Source of the DNA: an uncultured Schlesneria sp.
GTDB taxonomy: Bacteria > Planctomycetota > Planctomycetia > Planctomycetales > Planctomycetaceae
DNA length: 64,000 nucleotides
Reading direction: 5' to 3'
Assembly (NCBI GenBank): GCA_903871875.1
Contig: CAIQIR010000010.1
Coordinates: forward strand, 1 to 64,000
In this document: piece by piece, positions 45,638 to 54,827 of the stretch
Layout of the letters: each line of letters begins with the position of its first letter
How positions within the stretch are numbered: position 1 is the stretch's first letter
Position numbers and translations under genes: made by a program
Notes under the pieces: generated by a model
Seen by the model: only the letters and a program-made list of their open reading frames with translations
Told to the model about the DNA's origin: nothing
Databases searched by the model: none

Positions 45638-45702
45638 AAATAACCTGATCAATTGTCGCGGAAGTTCTTGCTTCGCCTTGTCGATCTGAAATGGTGACGA
45701 TC

Positions 45703-46182
45703 ATGAAAAAGATTACGCATATCCTCTGTCCCACCGATTTTTCGGAAACCGCGGACAAAGCTGTTGCCTACGCCGAACAACTGGCCATCGAAGCTGACGC
45801 TCAGTTGACCTTGGTGCATGCCATTGAGACACCTGAAGCTTGGGCTCTCGCAGCGCAAGAGCACTCCCGCACCTTAAAGTTGCATTCCCAACTTGAGGCG
45901 CAGCTGGCCGCTTCTTCACACGGTCAGCAGATTGATCGATTTCAACATCCCGGGGAAGCGGGCGAAGTCATTTGTTGGATCGCTCAGGATCGCAATTGCG
46001 ATCTGATCGTGATGGGAACACATGGTCGAACGGGATTGAAGCACCTGCTTTTTGGCAGCGTGGCGGAATATGTCCTGTGCCATGCCAGGTGTCCCGTGGT
46101 CACGATCAGGGATCGCAGCCCTGACGAGCGGCCACTCGAGCGACCGGTTCTGATGCCAGTGCCAGCTCCGCGGTACATGTAG
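45703..46182 (+). CDS. Universal stress protein (UspA family), ATP-binding type
   Basis: 159 residues. Classic N-terminus MKKITHILCPTDFSE and the ATP-binding loop GTHGRTGLKHLLFGSVAEYV, which keeps the G-2x-G-9x-G-S pattern, so nucleotide binding is expected. A Pro/Arg-rich tail of about 20 residues follows the fold. UspA proteins accumulate under starvation, oxygen limitation and other stress. The frame also opens at an ATG 12 bases upstream; I prefer the second ATG because it matches family N-termini. Convergent with the P-type ATPase gene. Confidence 0.92.
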   Translation: MKKITHILCPTDFSETADKAVAYAEQLAIEADAQLTLVHAIETPEAWALAAQEHSRTLKLHSQLEAQLAASSHGQQIDRFQHPGEAGEVICWIAQDRNCDLIVMGTHGRTGLKHLLFGSVAEYVLCHARCPVVTIRDRSPDERPLERPVLMPVPAPRYM

Positions 46183-46451
46183 TTGGAATTGTCGATCCAC
46201 TCTTCGAACGGCAGTTCTGACGCACCTCGACTGAATCGCGTTGGGGAATATCGTCGGCATGCATTGGCCATTGTGGTGGAGTTGATTCCGCTATTTGTCC
46301 CGACTCGGAAGACACTCTGATATGACGTCTTTGGGAAGTGTTACGAGCATTTTGTCACACAGAATCTGTCTCTGCCGACAAAAAGTGATTTTTGAGTCTG
46401 CGTCACCAGAAATAGCCGCACTTGGGAAGAGTCATGTGCATGATTTGTGCA

Positions 46452-48566
46452 TCATAGAGACCCTCGCTGATCAAAGTCAGTAAGATGTCGTGGAGCGCGC
46501 GTCGCCCGCAATGCGTTCAATACGGCGATCAGATCAATGACCTCTTGGAGAATCGCGCCACTGACGGGTGGCAGCAAGCCAAACGCTGCCAGAATCATTC
46601 CGCATAAGCTAAGGACCATTCCACCGACGGCGCTTTGCAGAACAATTTGCCTGAGTTGTCTGCCGATATGTAAAAGCTCATCCACTTTGCTGAGCGAGCT
46701 ATCGAGGATGACCGCGTGAGCCGCTTCCGATGCAATGTCGGTATTGCTGCCAAGTGCGATCCCGACCGTTGCCGATGTCAGCGCGGGCGCATCATTGATC
46801 CCGTCACCGACGAACACCGTTGCCGAAAGCTGGGTCTCGTGCCGAACGATTGCAAGTTTTTGTTCGGGAGACTGATTGAAATGCACTTCCTGAATACCGA
46901 TTAACTGAGCGAGGTATTTCACCTCGGATTCACGATCGCCCGAAACGATCATAATTCTTTCAAAATGATGTCGTGGCACAAGATGCTGAACGAACTGTGC
47001 CCCATCCTTGCGGGGTTGATCGCGAAATCGAAAGACGACCGGAATGACGTCATCGACGACGGCAATGCACTCCATGCCTGCGATCTCCGGGGGAAGGCTT
47101 TTTAGTAACGTTCTATTCCCGTCGGATGCACATTGGGCGGCTAATTTGCCCCGACTGGTCACTCGAATCGTGCGTCCCGCCACAACGCCCACCAATCCTT
47201 GGCCCGGCAATTCATGAACTTCGCTGACGTTCTGGGACGCCAACTGATGTTCACGAGCCAGAGTGGTGATCGCCGAGGCGAGCGGATGTTTCGAGTAAGA
47301 TTCCAAGCTGCCGACCAGCGAAAGTGCTTCCTCGGCTGATAGACCGCAACCCGGAATGATTTCGGCGACGGTGGGGCGACCATAGGTTAGCGTGCCAGTT
47401 TTATCGAAGATCGCGGTGCGACAGGTCTGGATCCGTTCTAACACCGAGGGGTCGCGAATAATAATTCCACGTCGCGCGGCCAGCGAGATCGAGCCGATAA
47501 TCGCGATCGGAATTGCAATCAGCAATGGGCAAGGAGTGGCCACCACCAATACGGCAAGAAACCTGGTGACATCGCCACTGAGCCACCAAGATAAAATGGC
47601 GAGTCCGATCGCGAGCGGCGTATAGGCGGCGCCAAGTGTATCGCCCAGTCTGCGCATGCGAGGTCGATGTTGGTCGGCTGCTTGCATCACCTGCATGATT
47701 TGGGCATAGCGGGAATCAACCGCGAGCTGGTCCGCACGAATTGTCAGTGCCGCTTCGCCGTTCATCGCTCCTGAAAGGACGAGGGAACCGGTTGATTTCG
47801 GCATGAGATACGGTTCGCCGGTCAGGAACGACTCGTCCATTGAGCCAGTTCCCGAAATCACAGTTCCATCGACAGGACAGATCTCATGCGGAAAAAGGAC
47901 CAGCGTATCACCGATTCGCACCTGATCGACGGGCAGTTCACGAATTGCCTCGCCAGATTTACAGTGTGCCCGAGTCGGCATCCGCCGTGCCAATGCTCGC
48001 AAGACCGAAGAGGCGTTTTGGACGGCAAATGCTTCAAGCGCTTCGCCGCCCGATAACATCAACACGACCAGCGTGCCGGCCAGGTACTCACCCAAAACAA
48101 TGGATGTGATGATCGATAGTCCCGCGAGCAAATCTGAACCAAATTGACGATGCACCAGCTTCCACAAGAGTTCCAGTACGAGTGGCAGCCCTCCGACTGC
48201 CAGGGCCATGATGAGTGGCCAATCCATCGTGGGAATCCGTTCAGTGGTCGCCTGATTGGACCAATGGAATCTCAGCCCAAGATGCATTGCGATTGCCAAT
48301 GCCGCAATTAATGCGATCCATTTATCAAAGCGGCGCACCCCAGGAAATTCGACATTAAACGACTTCAAGTGTTTCGACTTTCCGCTGGAACAAATGGATG
48401 GACGGTCGGCTCTGTGATCTTCGCATTTTCCCTCGTGGCTGGCTTTGATACGACCTTGGCTTTTCCGATCGAATCTTGAAGCGGAACGACGATCCGGAGC
48501 ATCAAGATGAAAAGGGGTATGGCACCAAGCTACCGAAGATCTGCTCACGTGGACGAATTGTGACAT
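46452..48566 (-). CDS. P1B-type heavy-metal-translocating ATPase with TPC motif
   Basis: 704 residues, an integral membrane pump. Key motifs: actuator GSMDESFLTGEP, membrane metal site Thr344-Pro345-Cys346-Pro-Leu (TPCPLLIAIP), phosphorylation site Asp388 in FDKTGTLTYG, SKHPLASAI and GDGINDAPAL. The metal-site motif is TPC rather than the CPC of copper pumps, so the transported ion cannot be called; other variants handle cobalt, zinc, nickel or remain uncharacterised. No HMA metal-binding domain: the N-terminal 75 residues are hydrophilic and basic. A nickel or iron link to the nearby hydrogenase is conceivable but only a guess. No clear ribosome binding site before the ATG at 48566, so the start may lie further in. 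Confidence 0.88.
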   Translation of the reverse strand: MSQFVHVSRSSVAWCHTPFHLDAPDRRSASRFDRKSQGRIKASHEGKCEDHRADRPSICSSGKSKHLKSFNVEFPGVRRFDKWIALIAALAIAMHLGLRFHWSNQATTERIPTMDWPLIMALAVGGLPLVLELLWKLVHRQFGSDLLAGLSIITSIVLGEYLAGTLVVLMLSGGEALEAFAVQNASSVLRALARRMPTRAHCKSGEAIRELPVDQVRIGDTLVLFPHEICPVDGTVISGTGSMDESFLTGEPYLMPKSTGSLVLSGAMNGEAALTIRADQLAVDSRYAQIMQVMQAADQHRPRMRRLGDTLGAAYTPLAIGLAILSWWLSGDVTRFLAVLVVATPCPLLIAIPIAIIGSISLAARRGIIIRDPSVLERIQTCRTAIFDKTGTLTYGRPTVAEIIPGCGLSAEEALSLVGSLESYSKHPLASAITTLAREHQLASQNVSEVHELPGQGLVGVVAGRTIRVTSRGKLAAQCASDGNRTLLKSLPPEIAGMECIAVVDDVIPVVFRFRDQPRKDGAQFVQHLVPRHHFERIMIVSGDRESEVKYLAQLIGIQEVHFNQSPEQKLAIVRHETQLSATVFVGDGINDAPALTSATVGIALGSNTDIASEAAHAVILDSSLSKVDELLHIGRQLRQIVLQSAVGGMVLSLCGMILAAFGLLPPVSGAILQEVIDLIAVLNALRATRAPRHLTDFDQRGSL

Positions 48567-49197
48567 TCTTAGTCCGTATCGCGTCAGCGTGCGAACGGAT
48601 TCGGACGGATCTTATTCGATGACGGGGCAATACTTATTCCACTTGACGGACACGATCTGAAATTGCCGGTACAAGTGTGAGCTGCTTCGGAAAACTGGCG
48701 GCAACTCGCTGCTTGGTGAGTCTTTTCGATTCGCTGATGGTTGGACGATTCGCCAATACCGAGCCACTCTGTGCCGTGACCCATCAGTGTCTTAGCGTCA
48801 GGTAACCACTGGCCGCAAATTTCTAGCCATCTGGCGAAAACCTGCCAGCGAATTTCATCGTGAACGGGACTGGCGGTTACCCAATCTCTCCTAACCCGCC
48901 AGCACGGGATTCAGGACGACTTGAAAGTCAGTCGCTGTTTTCCACGATGGGGAATGATTTTTTAGAACATTTTACAAGTCTTCGCCGGTTTTGTGGTCTC
49001 CGGCTCGATTCGCCTGACGACCGAAAATCGATGCGTAGCCGCACTCTCGTGAAAATTGAAAATTTTGGCACAGACAATGCATTCGGCTAATCCGGCCGGA
49101 AACAAAAAAAATCTTAGACCTGACGAAAGCTTCGTTTATGATCACAACTGTCACCACCTGTCGGGCGACACACGACCCCAGAAGGAGTCGAGAGAAA
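48567..49197. promoter_or_regulatory. Divergent region between the ATPase and BON genes with nested hairpins
   Basis: No gene. From 48801 to 48902 there is a cluster of inverted repeats: CTGGC/GCCAG (48831-48835 and 48844-48848), CTGGCGG-TTA / TAA-C-CCGCCAG (48870-48879 and 48892-48902, one bulge), and an outer GGTAACC/GGTTACC pair (48801-48807 and 48875-48881). Could be operators or RNA structure at the head of the stress genes. Confidence 0.5.
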
Positions 49198-49767
49198 ATG
49201 ACAACATTGATTGCCAGTTTCGTTCCCTCACGAGAAGCAGTCGAAGTGGTCAGTAACGACGAGGAGGGCGTCGAGGTTCTCGCGTTGAGACGAGGCTATC
49301 CCATTTGCCGATCCACTGTCGAAACGGCGAATCGCCAGATCGACAAATCTGAAGTGTCAGGCGGTGAATACCAAAGGATTCCATCGGTAACGCAGCTGGA
49401 TGGGTTATGCGATTCGGACGCTCGACCATCGTTGAGATCTCCAGAGCCTGGGCGAACGTGCCCTGTCTCTGTTTACGAGGCTTCTGCCAGCGAAAATTTC
49501 ACATTGATGCTCAAGCGGGCTGGCTATCCGCTTCTGAATGTTGTCTGCCGGTGTGACGATCGGACGCTTCTTCTCCAAGGATCTGTGACTCGATTCTATC
49601 TCGTTCAGATTGCGATCGAGGCTGCACGCATCATTGCCAAGGGGCGAAAAATCGAAGTTCAAATCGAGGTTGCACCCTCAATGACTTCGAATTCGCGTCC
49701 CCATGACAATCTGTTGACACCTGTTTCGATGGCTCGCTCCTGTGTGGCGCGCCCACCCCTCCGTTAG
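49198..49767 (+). CDS. BON-domain protein
   Basis: 189 residues, no signal peptide. The recognisable part is a BON-type domain at about residues 98-160 (GYPLLNVVCRCDDRTLLLQGSVTRF is within it; then AIEAARIIAKGRKIEV). BON domains bind membranes or phospholipids and are common in osmotic and stress proteins. The N-terminal 95 residues are unlike a known domain. Start at the ATG following AAGGAGTCGAGAGAAA; the frame is open upstream to 49138. Lies 48 bases before Hsp20 on the same strand, likely co-transcribed. Confidence 0.65.
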   Translation: MTTLIASFVPSREAVEVVSNDEEGVEVLALRRGYPICRSTVETANRQIDKSEVSGGEYQRIPSVTQLDGLCDSDARPSLRSPEPGRTCPVSVYEASASENFTLMLKRAGYPLLNVVCRCDDRTLLLQGSVTRFYLVQIAIEAARIIAKGRKIEVQIEVAPSMTSNSRPHDNLLTPVSMARSCVARPPLR

Positions 49768-49815
49768 ATGTTTGCTGAATCCGCAGACATCTCGATTTAT
49801 CGAAAGGAAATTACT

Positions 49816-50301
49816 ATGTCGACCACTCTTGCCCGTCGAGCAACCCGTAACCGTGCGAATGTGCCGTCGATTTTCTCGGCGGATCCAATTGGAGCATTGC
49901 GAGAAGAATTCGATCAGTTGCTGACGAACTGGTTTAGCGCCGGTGAGAACTCCGCGGCGTTGCCCACGTTCGCTCCATTACTCGATATGAACGAGACTGA
50001 CACGGCGTACGAAGTGAAGGTCGATCTGCCGGGGATCAAAGCGAGCGATGTTCACGTCCAGGTTTCTGACAATGTGTTGACGATCAGCGGCGAACGGAAG
50101 GGTGAAAAGTCAGACGGTAAGAAGAATAGCGGTACGCCCCATTACATCGAACGCTTTCACGGGTCATTCTCGCGGTCGATCGTTCTTCCCACAGCTGTCA
50201 AGCAGGAAAAAATCGACGCGCAGTTCCGAGACGGTGTGCTGACCGTCTCGTTGCCCAAGGCCGAAGAGGCCAAGCCATGTCAAATCACGATTAAGACGTA
50301 A
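49816..50301 (+). CDS. Small heat shock protein, Hsp20 / alpha-crystallin family
   Basis: 161 residues. ATP-independent holdase chaperone. The alpha-crystallin domain spans about 50-150: TAYEVKVDLPGIKASDVHV, NVLTISGERKGE, and the closing FRDGVLTVSLPKAEE, equivalent to the conserved A-x-x-x-G-V-L. The N-terminal arm contains DPIGALREEFDQLLTNWF, as in Hsp20 proteins of the IbpA/class A type. AAAGGAAAT before the ATG at 49816 fixes the start. Part of the stress island. Confidence 0.95.
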   Translation: MSTTLARRATRNRANVPSIFSADPIGALREEFDQLLTNWFSAGENSAALPTFAPLLDMNETDTAYEVKVDLPGIKASDVHVQVSDNVLTISGERKGEKSDGKKNSGTPHYIERFHGSFSRSIVLPTAVKQEKIDAQFRDGVLTVSLPKAEEAKPCQITIKT

Positions 50302-50323
50302 ACCTGATCGGATATCCTGTTTT

Positions 50324-50356
50324 ATGGGCGACGCCGCTCCGAATACGTCGCCCCAT
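50324..50356 (+). other. Hairpin downstream of hsp20
   Basis: ATGGGCGAC (50324-50332) pairs with GTCGCCC(C)AT (50347-50356), one bulge, 14-base loop. No T-tract follows, so it may be an mRNA-stabilising or rho-dependent end rather than a simple terminator. Confidence 0.4.
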
Positions 50357-50489
50357 GTGCATCACGTCAAGGGGGCGAGGCTTGTGTGGACAAATCGAGA
50401 AGACGGTCTAACGCAAGCCTTGCTCTGTCTGATAGGCCCGCAAAAACGCACGAATACAGTCTGGACTGAATTTCTGCCAAGGACTCATT

Positions 50490-50987
50490 ATGCACACGAT
50501 TCTGGTTCCCACCGATTTCACAGCGGATTGCGACTTGGCGTTCCAGATCGCATGCAACATCGCTCGCGATCAGGATTGCGAGATAATTGTTCTTCACATC
50601 GTTCGTCCTGATAACTGTTCCAAGCAGGATCTTGATGGTGATGAAATTGATCATGACTCGACACTGTATCAGAGTTGTTGGGACCGGTTTGCTCGATTGC
50701 AGGTGCTGGCGAGTGACATCCCGCTGAGCTTCCAAGTCAAAGTGGGCCCATTGGTCGAAACGATGATCGACGTCGCGGATGCGGAACATTGCGATGCGAT
50801 TGTGCTGGCCGCTCACCCTCACTGTTATCTTCATCGCCAGATCTATGGCAGCGTCTCACAGAGTTTGGCACGTCGGTGCCGATGCCCCGTTGTGTGTCTG
50901 AGCCCACCTGGTTTCCAACAAGAGCCCGCGTCTCTGGCGTCAGGAATGGGCCAAGAAGTACTTGCTAAGACGGTCGTCAGTCATTGA
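50490..50987 (+). CDS. Universal stress protein (UspA family), degenerate nucleotide site
   Basis: 165 residues. N-terminus MHTILVPTDFTADCDLAFQIA and the pattern VLAAHPHCYLHRQIYGSVSQSLARR identify the family. The glycines of the first half of the ATP loop are replaced (AAHPHCYLHRQIYGS), so unlike the other Usp here it may not bind ATP. It is unusually rich in Cys and His. AAGGACTCATT precedes the ATG. A second stress-island Usp; may respond to oxygen or energy limitation (inference from family and context). Confidence 0.87.
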   Translation: MHTILVPTDFTADCDLAFQIACNIARDQDCEIIVLHIVRPDNCSKQDLDGDEIDHDSTLYQSCWDRFARLQVLASDIPLSFQVKVGPLVETMIDVADAEHCDAIVLAAHPHCYLHRQIYGSVSQSLARRCRCPVVCLSPPGFQQEPASLASGMGQEVLAKTVVSH

Positions 50988-51186
50988 GAACGACGACGTG
51001 ATGCAGGTTGCGCAGGAATTTAATTGCTCCTGGGGTATAGCGGATTTGGTTTGATCGATATTTTTCTGCAATTGCGGCGCACGGATTGCGAGATTTGTGT
51101 CGCCGGTGCATGGCGTGTCAACCGCTCGTGGCGGCGAGATTCGGTGACACCGACAACAACCGGGCGACCTCGTCGAGAAGATTCAA

Positions 51187-52179
51187 ATGCATGCGATGGT
51201 ACTTGATCGGCCAGGAAAGCCGCTGATGCGGAAGGACGTTCTGGACCCACGGCCAGGGCCACGGCAGGTGCTAATCGGCATTGATGCGTGCGCTGTCTGT
51301 CGCACAGATCTGCACGTGTGTGACGGCGAGTTGACGGAGCCCAAACTGCCATTGATTCCCGGGCATGAAATCGTCGGGATCGTGACTGAGGTTGGCAGCG
51401 ACGTCAGGATTTTGTCGGTTGGGGACCGCGTCGGAGTGGCATGGCTGGGTTCCACTTGCGGCAAATGCGATTATTGTTTGCGGAACGAAGAGAATCTTTG
51501 CGACGCCGCTCGGTTTACGGGATACCAAATTGACGGGGGCTATGCTGAGCAGACTGTTGCCGACGAGCGTTTCTGTTTCCGCATTCCAGAGGCGTTCAAT
51601 TCGATCGCTGCCGCACCATTGATGTGTGCCGGACTGATTGGCTTTCGATCGCTGAGGATGACGAACGATGCCACGCGACTTGGTATTTTCGGCTTTGGAG
51701 CCGCGGCACATCTCGTGACACAGGTCGCTCGATATCAGGGGCGTCGAATTTTCGCATTCACGCGACCTGCCGATACCGTCGCGCAAGAATTTGCTCGGTC
51801 GCTTGGTGCCGAGTGGGCCGGTGATTCGACTTCGCGTGCCCCGGAGGAATTGGATGCGGCGATGATCTTCGCACCGCTAGGCGAACTGGTACCGCTGGCG
51901 TTAGCGAGCGTCCGCAAGGGAGGTGTGGTCGTTTGCGGCGGCATTCATATGAGCGACATCCCCCGCTTCCCTTATTCGTTACTATGGGGTGAGCGTGTTA
52001 TCCGGTCTGTTGCCAATCTCACGCGCCGCGATGGAGAAGAATTTCTGGCCTTGGCACCGAAGATCCCTGTGCAGACAACCACCGAGATATTCCCTTTGCA
52101 CGAAGCCAATACCGCGCTCCACTTGTTGAGAACCGGACAGCTCACCGGAGCGGCGGTTCTGGTTCCGGGACGGGGATAA
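51187..52179 (+). CDS. Zinc-dependent alcohol dehydrogenase family protein
   Basis: 330 residues, medium-chain dehydrogenase/reductase. Catalytic zinc site: CAVCRTDLHVCDGEL and GHEIVGIV. Structural zinc site: the four cysteines of CGKCDYCLRNEENLC. Rossmann domain: LGIFGFGAAAHLVTQVA. The short C-terminal half and the motif order match the adhP-like alcohol dehydrogenases that appear with Usp and Hsp20 genes in low-oxygen islands. Expected to interconvert alcohols and aldehydes with NAD(P)H during fermentation. 21 bases separate it from the next gene, so co-transcription is likely. Confidence 0.92.
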   Translation: MHAMVLDRPGKPLMRKDVLDPRPGPRQVLIGIDACAVCRTDLHVCDGELTEPKLPLIPGHEIVGIVTEVGSDVRILSVGDRVGVAWLGSTCGKCDYCLRNEENLCDAARFTGYQIDGGYAEQTVADERFCFRIPEAFNSIAAAPLMCAGLIGFRSLRMTNDATRLGIFGFGAAAHLVTQVARYQGRRIFAFTRPADTVAQEFARSLGAEWAGDSTSRAPEELDAAMIFAPLGELVPLALASVRKGGVVVCGGIHMSDIPRFPYSLLWGERVIRSVANLTRRDGEEFLALAPKIPVQTTTEIFPLHEANTALHLLRTGQLTGAAVLVPGRG

Positions 52180-52200
52180 CCACCGTCGAGTCAACAATCA

Positions 52201-53802
52201 ATGAATCAACTGAAACCTTCTCCGTTGCACCCTGCCTGGTTGAATGCGATCTACGATCCTGCGATGTATCCCCATATCGTGTCGCAGATCGAACTCCTGG
52301 AGACACATATATCGTGGGTGATTTTAACTGGTGAATGGGCCTACAAACTCAAGAAGCCGGTCAACTTTGGTTTCGTGGATTTCACCACGCTCGAACTTCG
52401 ACACGTGGCCTGTCAGGAGGAACTCAGACTCAATCGCCGGACCGCACCTCTGTTGTATGACGGGGTCGTCCCACTGACGACCGATGACGATGGTCCCTGC
52501 TTTGGTGGATCCGGAACGGCTGTGGAATATGCGGTTCGCATGCGGCAATTTGCACAAAGGGACCTGCTGGAAAACTGCTTGGCGCGAAATGAATTGACGA
52601 TCGAAATGGTCGATCTGCTGGCTCGTCAGGTTGCTGATTTACATCGACGGGCGGCCGTCGCGGGACGCGAAACCTCATACGGCGAACCGGATCTCATTCG
52701 CGAAATGGTCCAGGCCTGTTTCGATCATCTGTCAGATAACCCATTGTCCGACGCTCAGAGAAAATCGCTAGCGCGTTTGAAAGAGTGGATGACGGGCGAG
52801 GGAGATCGATTATCTGCGAGATTTGTGCAACGCAAACAACAACACTGGGTTCGCGAGTGCCACGGTGATCTGCACTTGGGCAATCTGGTTCTCTTTCGGG
52901 GAAAGCCTACGCTATTCGACTGTCTGGAGTTTAATCCGCAGTTGCGATGGATCGATGTCTTTAGTGACATTGCTTTTCTGGTCATGGACTTGCACGATCG
53001 AGATCAGACCGAGTTGGCCTGGCGCGTGCTTAATCAATGGCTCGAACAGACGGGTGACTACGAGGGGCTGTACGTCTTACGTTATTACCTGGCTTATCGG
53101 GCCTTAGTCCGAGCAAAAGTGGCCGCCCTTCGCTTGCAGCAATCAGAATTGACAACTGGAGAAGAACAGCACCAGCACGAACTGTTGGAAAGTTACCTGG
53201 GATTGGCATCAAGACTCGCGCGACCCACCCAGCCTGCAATCGTGCTGATGAATGGTGTTTCGGGCAGCGGCAAGTCGTTCGTTGCAAGACATTTGGCATC
53301 CCGTCTGGAAGCCGTTCAGATCCGTTCCGATGTCGAGCGGAAACGACTGTCGGGAATCGGACCCTCATCGGCTCAATCGACTCTCTCGCCGGCGGTGATG
53401 TATACGGACTCGGTGAATGCGCAGACGTATTTGCGATTGGAAACGCTGGTTCGAAGCATTGTCGGCGCCGGCTATCCCGTCATCGTCGACGCGACATTCT
53501 TGAAATCGGCCGATCGAAAGCGATTCATTGCTCTCGCCGGCGAACTGAAGGTGCCGCTCGCAATCGTCGCTTGTACGGCGTCGGCTGAAGTTTTGCGAGA
53601 ACGCATTGACCAAAGAAGTCGGCTCGGACAAGACCCTTCAGATGCTGATTCCAAGGTGCTTCGGCATCAACTTGTCACTGCCGAGCCGTTGGATTCGTCC
53701 GAGCTGTTGTCGTCCGTCGCGGTGGACAGTTCACGCGATGACATTTCCGACGCGGCGGATCAGGTTCGAAAACGAATCCGAGGCTCATTGGCAACCGCTT
53801 GA
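52201..53802 (+). CDS. Bifunctional aminoglycoside-phosphotransferase-like / AAA ATPase protein
   Basis: 533 residues in two parts. Residues 1 to about 335 resemble the aminoglycoside phosphotransferase fold: ILTGEWAYKLKKPVNFGF, then the Brenner-type motif ECHGDLHLGNLV and LFDCLEFN. Residues about 345-530 form a zeta-toxin/gluconate-kinase-like P-loop domain with Walker A LMNGVSGSGKSFVARHL and VIVDATFLK. Such APH-AAA proteins are regular companions of universal stress proteins, but their substrate is unknown; antibiotic resistance is not implied. Convergent with the CBS gene. Confidence 0.85.
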   Translation: MNQLKPSPLHPAWLNAIYDPAMYPHIVSQIELLETHISWVILTGEWAYKLKKPVNFGFVDFTTLELRHVACQEELRLNRRTAPLLYDGVVPLTTDDDGPCFGGSGTAVEYAVRMRQFAQRDLLENCLARNELTIEMVDLLARQVADLHRRAAVAGRETSYGEPDLIREMVQACFDHLSDNPLSDAQRKSLARLKEWMTGEGDRLSARFVQRKQQHWVRECHGDLHLGNLVLFRGKPTLFDCLEFNPQLRWIDVFSDIAFLVMDLHDRDQTELAWRVLNQWLEQTGDYEGLYVLRYYLAYRALVRAKVAALRLQQSELTTGEEQHQHELLESYLGLASRLARPTQPAIVLMNGVSGSGKSFVARHLASRLEAVQIRSDVERKRLSGIGPSSAQSTLSPAVMYTDSVNAQTYLRLETLVRSIVGAGYPVIVDATFLKSADRKRFIALAGELKVPLAIVACTASAEVLRERIDQRSRLGQDPSDADSKVLRHQLVTAEPLDSSELLSSVAVDSSRDDISDAADQVRKRIRGSLATA

Positions 53803-53862
53803 GTTTTGACCCAAGTCGCGATGCCAACGTATTCAGCGCCGGTCATCCATCTGCTATCGACG

Positions 53863-54303
53863 TCATCGGGTCTCGGCGAGGCTCTGAGGTGATTCTTCGC
53901 GAATCAATTCCCCGATCAACTGAAATTCCTGGGAGATCCGTGTCAGAATATCATCAAGACTCAATAGCCCGACAAGGTGCCCCAGGCAGTCGACCACGGC
54001 AATTCGCCGGCAGCGATTGGTCCGCATGACCCCGATCGTGTCATGAATATCCGTGTCGACGTGTACTGTTGCCGGTCGCGGTGTCATGACCTCGCGAACC
54101 GTCATTCGCGTGGGATCGCCACCGGCGGCGATGACTCGCATGGAAAGATCGCGATCGGTGACCATACCAATGGGATCCCGATTTGCATTGATTACTACGA
54201 GAGTTCCGACTTTTCTCGCATGCATTCTCCGAGCAATCGTGAACACGGACTCTTCGGGACATGCGGTATCGACTTCTCGAGAACAGATTTTGCCAACAGT
54301 CAT
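53863..54303 (-). CDS. CBS-domain pair protein
   Basis: 146 residues made of two CBS domains: PEESVFTIARRMHARKVGTL with GMVTDRDLSMR, and VMTPRPATVHVDTDIHD with LVGLLSLDDIL. CBS pairs sense adenosine nucleotides and modulate partners. AAAGGG precedes the ATG. Third gene of a minus-strand run DUF2267, flavodoxin, CBS with gaps of at most about a dozen bases. Confidence 0.92.
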   Translation of the reverse strand: MTVGKICSREVDTACPEESVFTIARRMHARKVGTLVVINANRDPIGMVTDRDLSMRVIAAGGDPTRMTVREVMTPRPATVHVDTDIHDTIGVMRTNRCRRIAVVDCLGHLVGLLSLDDILTRISQEFQLIGELIREESPQSLAETR

Positions 54304-54314
54304 TGTTGTGCCCT

Positions 54315-54827
54315 TTACAGTGAGGATAAGAGCGTATTGGCGGTATCAGCGTCGGATAGCTTCGTCAGCAATTGAAGGGCAAAAGCTTGCGCATTCGCCA
54401 GATCGCGATCGTCGGGGTGCCGACGATTCAGCCCACCGAGCAACCTCAACGGTCCGACCGTGTCGAACCCGCTGCAATGAAACCCATCGACAACGTCGAA
54501 ACCCTTCTTACGCAGTTTTGGCTCTATGGATCGTTGCCATAACCACCAGAGAGATGGCAACCCCGCTGTGGAGAAGACGAACGCGTTTTGGTGCCGGCGC
54601 AGATCGCTGGGTATGTCGTCAATCCATTTTCGCAAGGCAGCATGAAACTGACCGAAATAGATTCCCGAGCCGAAGCCGATCAGATCGTAATCTGAAATCG
54701 TCTGGGGTGAGATTTCCGCTGGCGAGCGAATATCCGCATGCAGAATGCCCGCTATGGCGCTGGCGACCCGCGCCGTATTCTGATGGTGGATTGACATGCA
54801 CACGATGAGTGTTCGCGGGGCAGTCAT
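54315..54827 (-). CDS. Flavodoxin-domain protein
   Basis: 170 residues. FMN-binding fold: TLIVCMSIHHQNTARVASAIA at the phosphate loop, YDLIGFGSGIYFGQFHAAL, and FVFSTAGLP. The phosphate loop is divergent from classical flavodoxins, as in the HemG/flavodoxin-like subfamily. Role as a redox carrier or regulator is inferred. The ATG at 54827 overlaps the stop of the upstream gene (ATGA) and has GGAGGATCGC in front, so translation is coupled. Confidence 0.82.
   Translation of the reverse strand: MTAPRTLIVCMSIHHQNTARVASAIAGILHADIRSPAEISPQTISDYDLIGFGSGIYFGQFHAALRKWIDDIPSDLRRHQNAFVFSTAGLPSLWWLWQRSIEPKLRKKGFDVVDGFHCSGFDTVGPLRLLGGLNRRHPDDRDLANAQAFALQLLTKLSDADTANTLLSSL

Noticed and set aside
46350-46394. 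AT-rich hairpins between the Usp and ATPase genes (TTTTGTC/GACAAAA and CAAAAA-GTGA-TTTTTG)
   Set aside because: Position between convergent genes suits a terminator, but the stems are AT-rich and not followed by a clear T-tract on a GC stem, so I do not call them.
52201-53802. Reading the APH-like domain as antibiotic resistance
   Set aside because: The fusion to a P-loop domain and its stress-island setting match a widespread family of unknown substrate, not aminoglycoside resistance enzymes.
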